Source: Bacteroidales bacterium (GTDB lineage: Bacteria > Bacteroidota > Bacteroidia > Bacteroidales > JALTDM01). From it: DNA of 14,760 bases. The DNA is taken from contig JALWKH010000247.1 in assembly GCA_026996635.1 (NCBI GenBank), forward strand, positions 1 through 14,760. Reading direction: 5' to 3'. This document shows positions 14,504-14,760 of the stretch, one piece after another. Made by a program: the position numbers and the translations under genes. Below the pieces are notes generated by a model, which did not search any database, was not told the origin of the DNA, and saw only the letters and a list, made by a program, of their open reading frames with translations. Numbering within the stretch: position 1 is the first letter of the stretch; every line of letters starts with the position of its first letter.

Positions 14504-14760
14504 AAAACGGTAAGTTGAAAATAATAGTTTATTCGTTTGTGCTGGTTGCATTTGTAATTCTTTTTTTCAAAAAAGACAAACTCACTTGTTTTGTTACGAA
14601 CTATATGCTAAGGCATAATAATGCGGTAGTGGTTCCGAATGACAGTATCAGGTTTTTTTCGCAATTTGACTATGCCGATAAGCAAACAAATTATGAATTA
14701 ACCGTGGTGGAGTTGGGCGGAAACGGCTGTAAGCCTTGCCTGAAAATGGATACCGTATTA
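14500..14760 (+). CDS. Membrane-anchored thioredoxin-like protein (3' partial)
   Basis: Only the first 87 residues are in the window. Residues 7-23 (KIIVYSFVLVAFVILFF) form an N-terminal membrane anchor or signal, followed by a periplasmic-type region. Near the edge, LTVVELGGNGCKPCLKMD carries a CxxC pair at Cys77/Cys80 after a strand, the layout of a thioredoxin active site. ATG 14500 overlaps the previous stop by ATGA, so it belongs to the same operon. Together with the cytosolic CxxC protein it implies a thiol-redox pathway on both sides of the membrane. A CcdA-like electron carrier could lie downstream, but that is outside the window. Confidence 0.75.
   Translation, partial: MKNGKLKIIVYSFVLVAFVILFFKKDKLTCFVTNYMLRHNNAVVVPNDSIRFFSQFDYADKQTNYELTVVELGGNGCKPCLKMDTVL

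Overview
The window looks like chromosomal DNA from a member of the Bacteroidota, probably Bacteroidales-like. The case rests on four things: a porU-porV pair (type IX secretion), a DUF4199 membrane protein, AT-rich leaders that mostly lack Shine-Dalgarno sequences, and promoter-like sites matching the Bacteroidota -7 consensus TAnnTTTG. All genes lie on the + strand and are tightly packed. No tRNA, rRNA, CRISPR array, insertion sequence or phage gene was seen, and no gap longer than about 130 bases lacks a gene.

Region 1 (1-4677) holds the 3' part of porU (type IX sortase, 5' end outside the window), porV (outer-membrane shuttle partner of PorU) and ispF, which overlaps the end of porV. Region 2 (4745-10456) is one apparent operon of seven genes: a DUF4199 membrane protein, a GtrB/DPM1-like glycosyltransferase, a strongly divergent phosphoglycerate kinase, an AlkD-like HEAT-repeat protein whose catalytic positions appear replaced, a Bax-inhibitor-1/YccA membrane protein preceded by an unusually perfect Shine-Dalgarno, a PepSY-type membrane protein, and ispH. 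ispF and ispH are both steps of the MEP isoprenoid pathway. Region 3 (10587-12038) is a TrkH-type potassium channel subunit with no TrkA beside it.

Region 4 (12039 to the end) is the most interesting part. It is an apparent thiol/redox operon: a small ArsR-family repressor rich in cysteine, a flavoprotein with a four-cysteine cluster motif, a TauE/SafE-like permease, a one-cysteine OsmC-like protein, a small CxxC thioredoxin-fold protein, and the start of a membrane-anchored CxxC thioredoxin-like protein cut by the window edge. Two sites with the same geometry (ATCG-N8-CGAT), sharing an 11-of-12-base right flank, sit one on the arsR promoter and one just before the flavoprotein gene. They are the likely repressor operators. 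The operon may sense and handle reactive sulfur species, thiol stress or arsenite; the sequence does not decide which.
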